Below, in pieces: positions 1 through 9,658 of a stretch of 64,000 nt of DNA. The stretch's first letter is position 1; every line of letters begins with the position of its first letter. The DNA comes from Laguncularia racemosa (lineage: Eukaryota > Streptophyta > Magnoliopsida > Myrtales > Combretaceae): positions 2,914,001 through 2,978,000 of the forward strand of contig JBBMOL010000012.1 of the NCBI GenBank assembly GCA_037954665.1. Direction: 5' to 3'. Both the position numbers and the translations under genes were made by a program. The notes beneath the pieces were generated by a model, which saw nothing but the letters and a program-made list of their open reading frames with translations, did not search any database and was not told the DNA's origin.

Positions 1-970
1 CCTAAAATATAATTCTTCCTACATACATGTACAAAAATGTTATGGGCACTAGAGCATATTAATGTCGTTTCATTGGGAGCATAATGTTGGTGTTGAATTG
101 GAAAAGGATTTTGAAGTTTAGCTCATCTTTTTCTCATTGGTTTGACACTATTTGGTATCTACTCAAATTTAGATGTTTATCCAAAAATAAGTGAAAAAAA
201 AAAGATAAAGCTGAAAATTACATATATATATATCCTTATTAAATTCTTATTAAAACAAAAATAAGTCTGATATAAATTATATAATTAACCAAATATTTAA
301 TTTTAAATAGATACTAATTACATAAAAATCAAATATAAAAAAAATACAGATAAAAAAAATACAATTTAAATAGAATCTAAGATTGCAAATGATTTTGATA
401 GGACATGTAAACATATGACTAAGTTGAAGATGCGAAAATATAACGAAAGTCCTATTAGTCAATTGTAACACTTCTTCCAGAGCTTCTGCCACGGTCGAAT
501 AGGTAGGGTTTAGTGTGGTCGTGGTATTAGATTAGGTGTGCATAAGTGAATCATTTACTGGATGTATATGGCATGCATCAGATCGGGCCAAGATGATTCA
601 TTTTGAGGCGATTGACTTTTTAAGCGCGTATTAGGTCATACGTACGCTGGGCTGTCGCGGCGATTTTTGTTAGTGGTGTTTGACCCCTGGTCATGCTTTT
701 ACCTCCTCCTCCGATATCAATCATCGTAGTTTGTCAAGCCAAAACTGTGTTGGTCGCCAGGGCTTAGACATATTTGTTTTATTCTAATTCATTTTTAAAA
801 AAAAAATCAATAAAATTGAGCTTTTCATTCCAGGCTAATGTGGCAAGCTTAGCTAGCATTTCAAAGTTAAATGTCGTTTAGAACATGTATCATGCTTCTA
901 TAAGTTTGCGATACTTATGTATCTAACAAAGGGTAATGCACAATTACTTTAGACAGTTACTATAGTATCA
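1..970. other. Intergenic AT-rich DNA, nothing recognised
   Basis: There are no open frames with family resemblance, no RNA gene and no clear repeat. Homopolymer A runs occur at 193-204 and 799-808. The right edge is the GATAG target site of the neighbouring retrotransposon. Confidence 0.6.
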
Positions 971-975
971 GATAG

Positions 976-1633
976 TGATGCAGCACGGAAAGCGAAACGA
1001 AACGAATCCGAATATGGATTGGTTTCACACAACAAAGAAACACTCTTTGAAAGCAAATCTGGTTGCGCACAACGGGAAAAGGGAGAAAATTCTCTCACGA
1101 AATATATTTGATAATAAAACAAAACGTAACCCTAATATGTCTGAAAAAGAGTATTTATCTTCCCCGTAAAATACCTAAAAGGGAAAATCTAAGCGTACAC
1201 GTGGAAATAAATAATAATATACGCGTCTGAAAACTATCGCATACACGGCCGTGCATCTAACCTGTATGTCACTGGGCATGTAACGAGCAAGGACACGCCG
1301 TGTCCCAAGCCGTGTCTTAACCCGTGTAAGCTTCTGTGAAAGTCCTACAAGCCTGTCCCAAGCCATGCCGGAACCGTGTCAGAGTCTGTGACAGTCCTTC
1401 AAGCCGTGTCTCAAGCCATGCATGCTTCTGTAGGATACCCTGATCGAATACACGGCGTTATACACGCCGTGTATGGGAACCGTGTATGTCTCTGTGGAAT
1501 ATCCTGGTAAAATACACGGCCGTGCTTCTGTCCGTGTGTAGAGGCCGTGTATACTTCTGTGAGTTCCTTCCAAACACTACACAGCCGTGGCACAAGCCGT
1601 GTGTCTGCCCAATGCCTCAGTGTGTCTCCATCA
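976..1633 (-). repeat. 3' LTR of the gag-only retrotransposon
   Basis: This 658-bp LTR runs TG...CA and is paired with 2905-3570. The right two thirds are crowded with short ACACGG/CCGTGT units and ACACGGCCGTG palindromes. The gag reading frame runs about 220 bp into this LTR before its stop at 1411. Confidence 0.92.
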
Positions 1634-2871
1634 TTCTCTCCCAACTGCAAAGAACTCGACCTGAGTTCTCTTCTTGTGAATATGCTTTCCATGTCGTTCC
1701 CTCTCTTTGAATCGTCTTGATTTATCCCATTTATCCATCGCTTGATCGTGAGTCGCACTACATCATCCACCACACTCAGAGTAACACTTGTCACCGAACC
1801 TTTTATTAAATTCCTTCGCATCCAATCCGGATGGATTTGAATGTTAATGGGAGAATCATCTTCTATGTCGATAGGGAGTAATAGAACAGTTGTACTTATT
1901 ACCTCTAGTGCTTCCTCTGGGTTGGAATATAAGTTTTTGGGCAAAGCAATAAACTCTACATCCTTAATCTCCTCCGTTGGTGCAATGAATCGGCTCAGAG
2001 TATCCTCAATCTTCGACTCTTCAGTAACCATCATCACCTGTTTGTCATTCAACAATGGTGAGTCCTCAATAGCTTCTTCACCAACACAATTTTCATAGGC
2101 TTCAACTGCTTTTCCACTACCTCCACCATCATCAATCAATGTACTATGATCGTCAAATGTTGAGTTTTCCTCTTGTTTGACCATCTCCTCCTTAAGCACT
2201 TCCGGAATTAAGTTTATTGGCTTAGGTGTTTATGGAATTTTCTGAGGAAGGATTCGTTCGTAATCAAGGGGAAAGAACTTTTGTTCTAACAAGTATTGCA
2301 TCATAAACCAAGTCCTCACCGGTTCTTTACCCTCAAGGCGTCTTACTCCTCGAAGTCGTTCCCACCAATACAATGCATCACCCCACAAACGACTCTCCAC
2401 GAACTCTATCTTCATTCCCTCTGGAACCTTCATATGGTCAAAGAACCTTTGTATGTTCTCTACCTAAACCCAAAACCCATTCAGACTCTCGGTACCATCA
2501 AACTCCAATACAACATATTTAAATTGAGAAAAGATTTCATCTTTATACTTGTAATCACATCTGTTGTACCATCTTATGTTACCATAGCCTCTTCTCTTAG
2601 GCAGATTATTAAAAATCTCGTCTTTATCATCTGTATCATAAGTAACAGATCTGTTCCTTGGATCGCCTTCTGGTCGTCTCCAATAAACCTGCCTGCTACT
2701 GTTGGTATTGGATCGAAAGATCAGGGCCTCACGACACTGTTCCTCTCGCTGGATTTTCTGACCCATGATCTCCTCTACCGCCCTTCGTATTGGTTGCCTA
2801 TAACGTAGGACTTCCGTACCCCGAACACTGTCAAGAATACGACCGCAGTCATCACCGTCGTTAGCCGACAT
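1411..2871 (-). pseudogene. Ty3/gypsy-type gag ORF with two in-frame stops
   Basis: One continuous frame of about 487 codons starts at the ATG ending at 2871, some 30 bp after the primer site. It is broken by a TAG (2464-2466) and a TAA (2230-2232). The middle holds the retrotransposon Gag core: an FDGTESL-like segment, then a VPEG...W.DALYWWERL segment and an RTW...L..KFFPLDYERI segment, which are hallmarks of the gypsy Gag capsid domain. The last about 260 codons form an acidic region I cannot assign, and they read into the 3' LTR. No zinc knuckle was seen. Both stops fit Gln codons changed by C-to-T. Gag would form virus-like particles in the cytoplasm that package element RNA. The frame is probably inactive now. 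Confidence 0.82.
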
Positions 2872-2886
2872 CCCCGTAGGAAATTA

Positions 2887-2902
2887 CCTTGCTCTGATAC
2901 CA
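2887..2902 (-). other. Primer-binding site, initiator-Met tRNA type
   Basis: Read on the minus strand, TGGTATCAGAGCAAGG lies two bases inside the 5' LTR end. It matches the complement of the plant initiator-Met tRNA 3' end (usual form TGGTATCAGAGC). This fixes the element's orientation. Confidence 0.9.
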
Positions 2903-2904
2903 AC

Positions 2905-3570
2905 TGACGCAGCGCGGAAAGCGAAACGAAATGAATCCGAATATGGATTGGTTTCATACAACAAAGAAACACTCTTTGATGCAAATCTGGTTGCGCACAA
3001 CCGGGAAAAGGGAGAAAATTTTCTCACGAAATATATTTGATAATAAAACAAAACGTAACCCTAATATGTCTGACAAAAGAGTATTTATACTTCCCCGTAA
3101 AATACCTAAAAGGGGAAAATCTAAGCGTACACGTGGAAATAAATAATAATATACGCGTCTGGAATCTATCGCATACACGGCCGTGCCTCTAACCGTGTAT
3201 GTCACTGTGCATGTAACGAGCGCAGGACACGACCGTGTCCCAAGCCGTGTCTTAACCCATGTAAGCTTCTGTGAAAGTCCTGCAAGCCATGTCCCAAGCC
3301 GTGCCCGGAACCGTGTCAGAGTCTGTGACAGTCCTTCAAGCCGTGTCTCAAGCGGTGCATGCTTCTGTGGGATACCCTGATCGAATACACGACCGTATAC
3401 AACGGCCGTGTATGGGAACCGTGTATGTCTTGTGGAATATCCTGGTAAAATACACGGCCGTGCTTCTGCTCGTGTGTAGAGGCCGTGTATACTTCTGTGA
3501 GTTCCTTCCAAACACTACACGGCCGTGGCACAAGCCGTGTGTCTGCCCAATGCCTCGTGTGTCTCCATCA
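2905..3570 (-). repeat. 5' LTR of the gag-only retrotransposon
   Basis: This 666-bp LTR is nearly the same as 976-1633, with scattered substitutions and small indels. It ends at the GATAG duplication. ACACGGCCGTG-type palindromes are better preserved here than in the partner LTR. Confidence 0.92.
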
Positions 3571-3762
3571 GATAGTTCCACTAAATATGAAAATTAGTAC
3601 TTTAAAGATATTTAATTGCGAAAGAATGAAAAGTTTAAGTACCAAATGGCAAATAAGATATTGTTTCTAAAAAGTTGGATTATATTAAATGTTAAAGAAT
3701 ATTTAATAAATTATCTTTCTTTTTTTTCTTTTTAGAAAATCAAATCACCATTTTACAAGGAG

Positions 3763-4484
3763 AAGGTTGGAACTCAGTCATGCGGAAGCTTGCGGAATGC
3801 AAAGTCGATCTGGAGAAATAGAGCAAAATTGCTTTTCCTAATAATAGAAAACAGATTAATAGATTACTACAAGAGTTGAGTAAGGTACAGAGTGATCTGG
3901 ATGGTTTGGATGTAGATGAGAAAGAGAGATTATTTGGATGTCTAAATGATCTTTGGGAAAGGGAAGAAAGATATTGGCATCAACGATCTCATGTTGGTTG
4001 GATAAAGTATAGAGATAGGAATACATCCTTTTTCTACTATTCTACTATCAATAGAAGAAGCACAAATAAAGTCTTAAAAATTTAGGAGAATGGTGGAACT
4101 TGGATTGAAAATGAAGCAATGATAGCAAGAGAATTTCATAATTTTTTTGCTGATTTGTATTAAACAGATAGTGTGGAAGAGGATGGAAGCTACTCGGGAT
4201 GAATAAACGGAGAGTAGATGGGGATATGAGCAGAATGTTGTGTGGTAAAGTGGAAGACATGGAAGTAAAGAATGTTGTTTTCCAATTAGGAGGTCTCAAG
4301 GCCCCCGGTCCAAATAGGTTGTCTGGAAGATTTTATCAGTGCTTTTGGAGAAAAATAGGAGAAGCAATAATTGAAGTAGTCAAAGCCTTTTTTCAAATAG
4401 GTAATTTTCCTTGAGCCTATCAATTTGACTAATTTAGTTCTAATTCCAAAAATCTCTAATCCTCACAAAGTCTCCCAATTCTAT
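3763..4484 (+). pseudogene. LINE ORF2 fragment: pre-RT and RT N-terminus
   Basis: The translation shows a typical plant LINE pre-RT segment: LWEREERYWHQRS followed by W.KYRDRNTSFFYYSTINRR at about 3948-4060. After frameshifts comes the RT entry motif LKAPGPN near 4290-4310, then a VLIPK-like stretch near 4440-4455. A TAG at 3819-3821 replaces the Trp expected there. Reading stops at the inserted repeat near 4485. Confidence 0.82.
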
Positions 4485-4485
4485 T

Positions 4486-5841
4486 CATGGAATGCAAATA
4501 TACCTATCAAATTTTGTAATATAGTTTATTAAATATAAATATTGTCCTATAGATATTACAAGTATTAATATTAACCTACACCCCATTATTTTACAAATAA
4601 ATTATAAAAATTAATTGATCAAAACCCTATAACTAAACATTAATTAATGAACTAGAGATTAAATTGAAAGAAAAAAGATTATAATTAACTTTAAGATAAT
4701 AAAACTAGTATTTAGACTTTATTTTCCCTAAGAATTACTATGTGACATTCACAAATTTCATTCAAATCCTTCTTAATTTCATTGACTAGAGGATTCCTAA
4801 ATTAGTTTAATAACTTTCTCAAGTTTATTAACCATAATTTTAAAAATACCTATTTGAATCACTTTATAATAATATATTTCAAAAATCACATTAAAAAGAA
4901 TAAATTCCCTTAAACAAATTAATCAATTCTAGAATAATTATGCAACTTGTCTATGAGATTACATTAGTACTCTTCAAATATGCTAAACCTAATTACATAT
5001 CAGTTTCTCAATCCTAATGTATAATATCAAATAGATAGAATAATACTCTAAAATATTAATCTAAACAAAATTAAGAATGCATGCATGAATTAAGAAATTT
5101 AAGAATTCATTGAATAGCAATAAATCCAATCATAGAATAATATTAGGATCTACACATCTAAATACTAAGAAAATTTAAGCATTAATCACATTAAAAATCA
5201 AAATCTTCAATGATGTAGAAACATCATTGAAGAAAAACCTTAATTTCTTAAAGTATAGAAAAATAGTCTTCTAGTCTCTCAAAAAACCTGAAAACAAATA
5301 AAAACATCTTCTCTCTTCTTTTGGTCGAGTCCCCCTTGTGTTTTACATAGTGAGTGCCAAAAATTCTATCTTTTAAGCCAACACGCTGTCTAAAACGGTC
5401 ATACTTCGGGTCGTATCAAAATCATTAATAAAAAACTTGGAAAACTAGACGCTGCAGTAGATACAGCTTAAACATGATCGCGTTTAGAGGTCGTGTCTAA
5501 GTCATGCTTAGAAATAATTATTTTCGAGAGATACACGACCAATAAACATGATCGTGTCTAGCCCCCATGTAACTATTGGTTTTGTGCATCAAATTCAAAA
5601 CAATCCAAACATAGTCATGTCTACTAACCTTGTTTATCTTAAAAAATTCATAACTTCTTCTATTTAGCTCCAAATTAAGCAAAATTAGATTCCTTTTCAT
5701 TCTTTTTAATTCAATTATCCATCAAAATCCTAAAATCAAAAGATTACTCACTTAAATTTCAAATTCTTCAAAAGCATGCCAAAATAAATGAAAAACACTT
5801 TAAATCACACTTAATATATACATCTAATTAAGCACTTATCA
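4486..5841. repeat. 1.35-kb noncoding TG...CA element inserted in the LINE
   Basis: This AT-rich block interrupts the LINE reverse transcriptase between its LIPK region and its LCNFLYKIVSKIL region. It ends AAGCACTTATCA, like the element at 18460-19793 (AAGCACTATCA). The two also share internal stretches such as a TAATAACT-TCTC-AAG segment, TTCAAAATATTAAT, and TTTAGCTCCAAATT near the right end. The flanks TTCAT/TCCAT (4484-4488 and 5842-5846) are a near match, suggesting a mutated 5-bp duplication. No coding capacity is seen. It is probably a solo LTR or other non-autonomous LTR-type copy. The left edge is uncertain by a few bases. Confidence 0.6.
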
Positions 5842-5847
5842 TCCATC

Positions 5848-8340
5848 CTATTAGCTTATGTAATTTCCTCTATAAAATAGTTTCAAAAATCCTAGTCAAC
5901 AGGCTAAAACCCTTTCTAGGTGATATTATCTCAAAAATCAAAGTAATTTTACATCGGGAAGAATGATTCATGACAATGTCATAATTGCATACAAAGCTTT
6001 TCATTTTTTGAAATAAAAAACTAGAGGGAAGAAGGGGTTTTTCACTTTAAAATAGACATGGATAAAGCCTATGACCAAATTGAATGGAATTTTTTTAGGA
6101 ATGTACTTATGAGATATGGCTTTGATGAGAGATGGATTAATTAGGTAATGAGTTGTGTAATCACTATAGAATTCAATATTCTAATAAATGGAAAAAGAGT
6201 GAGTCATCTCAAACCTAGTAGAGGTTTAAGGCAAGGTGACCCTTTATCACCATAACTTTTCATATTGATGGCAGATGTGCTATCTAGAAGAATAGAGAAA
6301 AGTGTTAGAAATGGGGAATTGGCTAGGCTAATGATGAAATCTACTTGCCCTCATACTTGTTTTTTATAGATGACTCACTCTTCTTTCTAGAATCAAATGT
6401 GCATGAAGTGGAGACCTTAGTTCATATCATAAACAAGTACTACTTAATGTCAAGCTAGATGATGAATTTGGAAAAATCAAGTGTATTCTTTAGTGGAAAT
6501 ACTACAACTCATACCAAGATAGAAATGAAAATAGACTAAGAATTGCGGTTACAGATAGCCTGGGAATGTATTTAGGACTACCTATTATATAGGGAAGATC
6601 AAAGTGTGAAGCCCTAGTGTTTGTTAATAAAAAAAAATGGAGAGGAAGTTGAAGGGATGGAAGTAGCGATTGCTTTCTAAAGTAGGGAGAGACTATGATT
6701 GAGCCAGTTATCACTGTTATCCCAACTTACGTTATGTCCTATTTTTGTTATCCCAAGAAGTGGTGTAGGGAGGTCAATGCTATGATAGCTAAGTTCTTTT
6801 GGGGACAAAGGAAAGATGAGTTCAAAAATTAGTGGAGTAGTTGAGATAAGCTAACTTTAGCAAAAGACTATGGGGGAATAGGCTTCAAAGACTTGCATAT
6901 TTATAACCAAGCATTATGCACAAAGTTGGTTTGGAGATTGGAGTCAAATTCAGAGTAATTATGGGCTAAAATCTTGAAAGGACTTTACTTCCCGAATAGG
7001 GATTTTAAAGATGCCTCAAAGTGAGGAAAGGCATATTGGGCATGGAGAAATATATTAATTGGAAAGCAACATCTATTTAAGCAAGGGCTATGGAAAGTAG
7101 TCACAAGTGAAAGAATTGATGTAGGAAAGGACAAGTGGGTACCCTTGATTGATAATCAACACCAAAAGGGCTAATACGAGAAAGTTTGGAGGGTTTGAAA
7201 GTGAGCAATTTTATAGATGATTCAACTCAAATGTGGAATGTGACGAAATTAAAACAAGTCATGACGATAGAAGAAGTAGAAAGTATAAGAAATATACCTC
7301 TATGCTGGCAAGCACAACAGGATACAATTATCTAGCCTCATCAACATCAAGAGATCTATACAAAAAAAATCAACATATCACCTGTTGAAATCACAAAATA
7401 ATGAGGATCTTCAGTGTGCAACTTCATCATCAAATATACTCTCCAATACACAATGGAAAAATTTATGGAATATTAAAGCAATACCTAGAATCAACCATTT
7501 CTTATGGACAATAAATCCAGACTCTCTTCCATGTGTTGAAACTCTCCATAAAAGGAGAGTAATTGATTCTCTATTGTGTGCATTTTGCGAAGAGATGGAG
7601 ACTACAAGCATGCTTTACTTCTATGTAGGTGGACGGAGGTAGTGTGGTCTGGATGCCTTGGAATAAGAATAGATAAGGAGGTGATAAGATGCTTTGTGGA
7701 CTAGTTCCATGGAGTTACACTGATAAAAGGGGTGAAAGATTGGGTCTTAAAGTAGTTGTTGGTGTGGTTGCATGGCATATCTAGAAAAGAAGGTGCCTTC
7801 TAGTGTTTGAAGGTGCTTCAATTGACTTGATGGAGGTTATAAGGTCAACTAGGGTGTTCTTAAACACTCTTAAAAAAGTGAAAAGGGAGGAAGAAAACAA
7901 GCACCAACCTTGTGAAGTGATGCAGAAGAGTCAAGCGAAAAGGAAGTAATGTGGTTACCTCCTGTAGATCCTTGGATCAAAGTGAACATTAATGGGTCAT
8001 GAGCATCTTCGAGGAAAAGATGAGCTTACTATGTTGTGACTTGAGATAAATCTGGAATAATAATAGGCGAAGCTTCCAAGAAGGGGATATGTCTTAATGC
8101 AAAGGAGTCAAAATGCTAGGTTGTGCTCTCAGGGTTGTGTTTGGCAAGAGCTAAGGGTTAAAGAAAAATCCAGTTAGAATTAGATCGCCTTTCCCTTGTG
8201 AACTATCTTAATGCGCTGGGCAATGAACTCCATTAGGCCTAGGAAGCAAATGTGTCCATTGGATTGATGATTAACCACCCCATCACCCCTCCAAAAGCTT
8301 ATCCTGTTGGACTCGAGTTCTGAAAGTTTTTGATGTTTCT
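5848..8340 (+). pseudogene. LINE ORF2 fragment: RT core, zinc region and RNase H
   Basis: Reading resumes at LCNFLYKIVSKIL. RT motif A (DMDKAYDQIEW, near 6056-6090), motif B (GLRQGDPLSP, near 6226-6255) and motif C (FIDD in place of the usual YADD, near 6365-6380) follow in order. Downstream are the FFWG and GGIGFKDL motifs, then a zf-RVT-like segment with a C..C pair near 7580-7590. At about 7975-8320 is an RNase H-like segment beginning WIKVNINGS. The enzyme would copy LINE RNA at a nicked target. Many stops and frameshifts make it inactive. Confidence 0.85.
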
Positions 8341-8412
8341 ATAATAGTTGATACCCATGAAAATAATGAGTGAGATATAATAAAAATACTTGTTTGATGA
8401 AAAAAAAAAAAA

Positions 8413-9480
8413 CTGCTGGGGGAGGGGAATTTAATGTCAAGAAATTTTCAATCTTGAGTTATGTTTATTATGACATGATCCCATATTCCTATTATATATG
8501 CATAGAAGACAATAGAAAATTGGATTCTTTACTGTCCGATCGCATCTATCAATCAGACAAGCGCAATGTTATAATATACATCTGCTTTGACTAGATTATA
8601 GATGGTAACTTCCACCGATGGATACATCCACTTCGGAATGTAAAGTAGGCGCCAATCACTAACCCACACACACATACACTCCCTCTCTCTCTTAACAAAG
8701 AATTGAATTGACAATCACGTGGAGACACATGTATCTTCAATCAAACATTCCGTGAACTTTAATTCTATGTTCCATACCATTTTAATAGTTATAAATCAAC
8801 ATAGTCCATAACCTAATGCTAAATGTTCTATTTTTGCGAAAGAAAAAGAAAAAGAAGGAAAGGGGTTATTTCCATGATATGAATAGATATGGAAGGTCTC
8901 TTATTATTTTATTTTATTTTTTTGTTCCTTCCTCTTTTCTTTATGAGTTTCCTCACTACCTATAAAGGATAAAAATGAAAGTCGGAAACTTTTTGAATGG
9001 TGGGGTAACAAAAGCACTAAAAAGCCCTGTACAAACTGTGGTTCACAACCCTCAACCGTGTCCAATTCTAATCTGTCAATCGGTTAAGGACAGGCAGGAA
9101 ATGGAAAGGAAGCGAGATCTATGTGTTTATTTCCCTTTTGCAATTGAATGCATGTTCAAGATTCCAATTTCCTTCCAAAAAACCTCCTCCCCCCTTCCCA
9201 ATCAACATCACCTTTTTCTTATTCATTCATTCTGGCCATTCTTCAACCCTTTCCAAATTTAATTTTAACACTTGTATCAAATAATATCCATACCCCCCAA
9301 AAAAACAAAAATTTAATTCCTAGCTAGAAACTTCCCCACTCCAAAATGGGATGAGCCTAATCTCTTTACAACTTAGCTTTATCAATTAGTGCTAGGTAAG
9401 GCATATCGGTGATTATTTGTTGTCTCGATTTCGTATAGTGGAGGGGTCGCTTTTTGGGTTCAACTTCAACATGTGCTTCC
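8413..9480. other. Intergenic region upstream of NPF6.2
   Basis: No gene or repeat is recognised. The segment includes the presumed NPF6.2 promoter. Its most notable local features are a CACACACACA run near 8665-8675, CT-rich stretches, and pyrimidine-rich DNA at 9170-9250. Confidence 0.5.
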
Positions 9481-9491
9481 CGCCTCTCGCC

Positions 9492-9499
9492 TATAAAAG
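9492..9499 (+). promoter_or_regulatory. Probable TATA box of NPF6.2
   Basis: TATAAAAG lies 164 bp before the start codon in an otherwise mixed-composition stretch. A start of transcription about 30 bp downstream would give a 5' UTR of about 130 nt. Confidence 0.6.
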
Positions 9500-9655
9500 G
9501 CACGCCTTCTCTTACCGAGTTATATTGTAAGACAGGTACTCTAAAATAGAGAGAAACTTCAATTACCAATACCTATATTCTTCCATCCTCTACCCTTCTC
9601 ATAAAACTCTTGAAACTCATTTCAAGAGCACGTTTTCCTAGTCAAACTTCTTGAC

Positions 9656-9658
9656 ATG
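9656..9658 (+). CDS. NPF6.2: NPF6.2 coding exon 1 (ATG only)
   Basis: The start codon is directly followed by a GTTAGT donor at 9659, so the coding part of exon 1 is just ATG. Exon 2 then opens with GAA GGG AAG. This matches the MExK...ADAVDYKG start of NRT1.4-type proteins. No other in-frame ATG lies early in exon 2. Confidence 0.75.

Larger units (their letters stand above)
976..3570 (-). mobile_element. Gag-only LTR retrotransposon (TR-GAG type), complete
   Basis: Two long direct repeats (976-1633 and 2905-3570) begin TG and end CA. They are flanked by a perfect 5-bp target duplication, GATAG, at 971-975 and 3571-3575. A primer-binding site matching the initiator-Met tRNA 3' end lies next to the right LTR, read on the minus strand, so transcription runs from 3570 towards 976. 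The internal region is only about 1.27 kb and encodes a Ty3/gypsy-type Gag but no protease, reverse transcriptase or integrase. The element must therefore have moved with enzymes from another copy. This is the structure described for plant TR-GAG non-autonomous elements. A purine stretch (GGGAGAGAA on the minus strand) directly precedes the 3' LTR and is the likely polypurine tract. Confidence 0.93.
3763..8412 (+). mobile_element. Decayed L1-type LINE, 5' truncated, with poly(A) end
   Basis: LINE ORF2 remnants run along the + strand from about 3763 to a 13-A tail at 8400-8412. The order is pre-RT region, reverse transcriptase, zf-RVT-like zinc region, RNase H domain, poly(A). The endonuclease and ORF1 are absent, as expected of a 5'-truncated insertion. 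No target duplication was identified, so the left edge is approximate. The coding region is split by the noncoding element at 4486-5841 and carries many stops and frameshifts. Confidence 0.85.
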
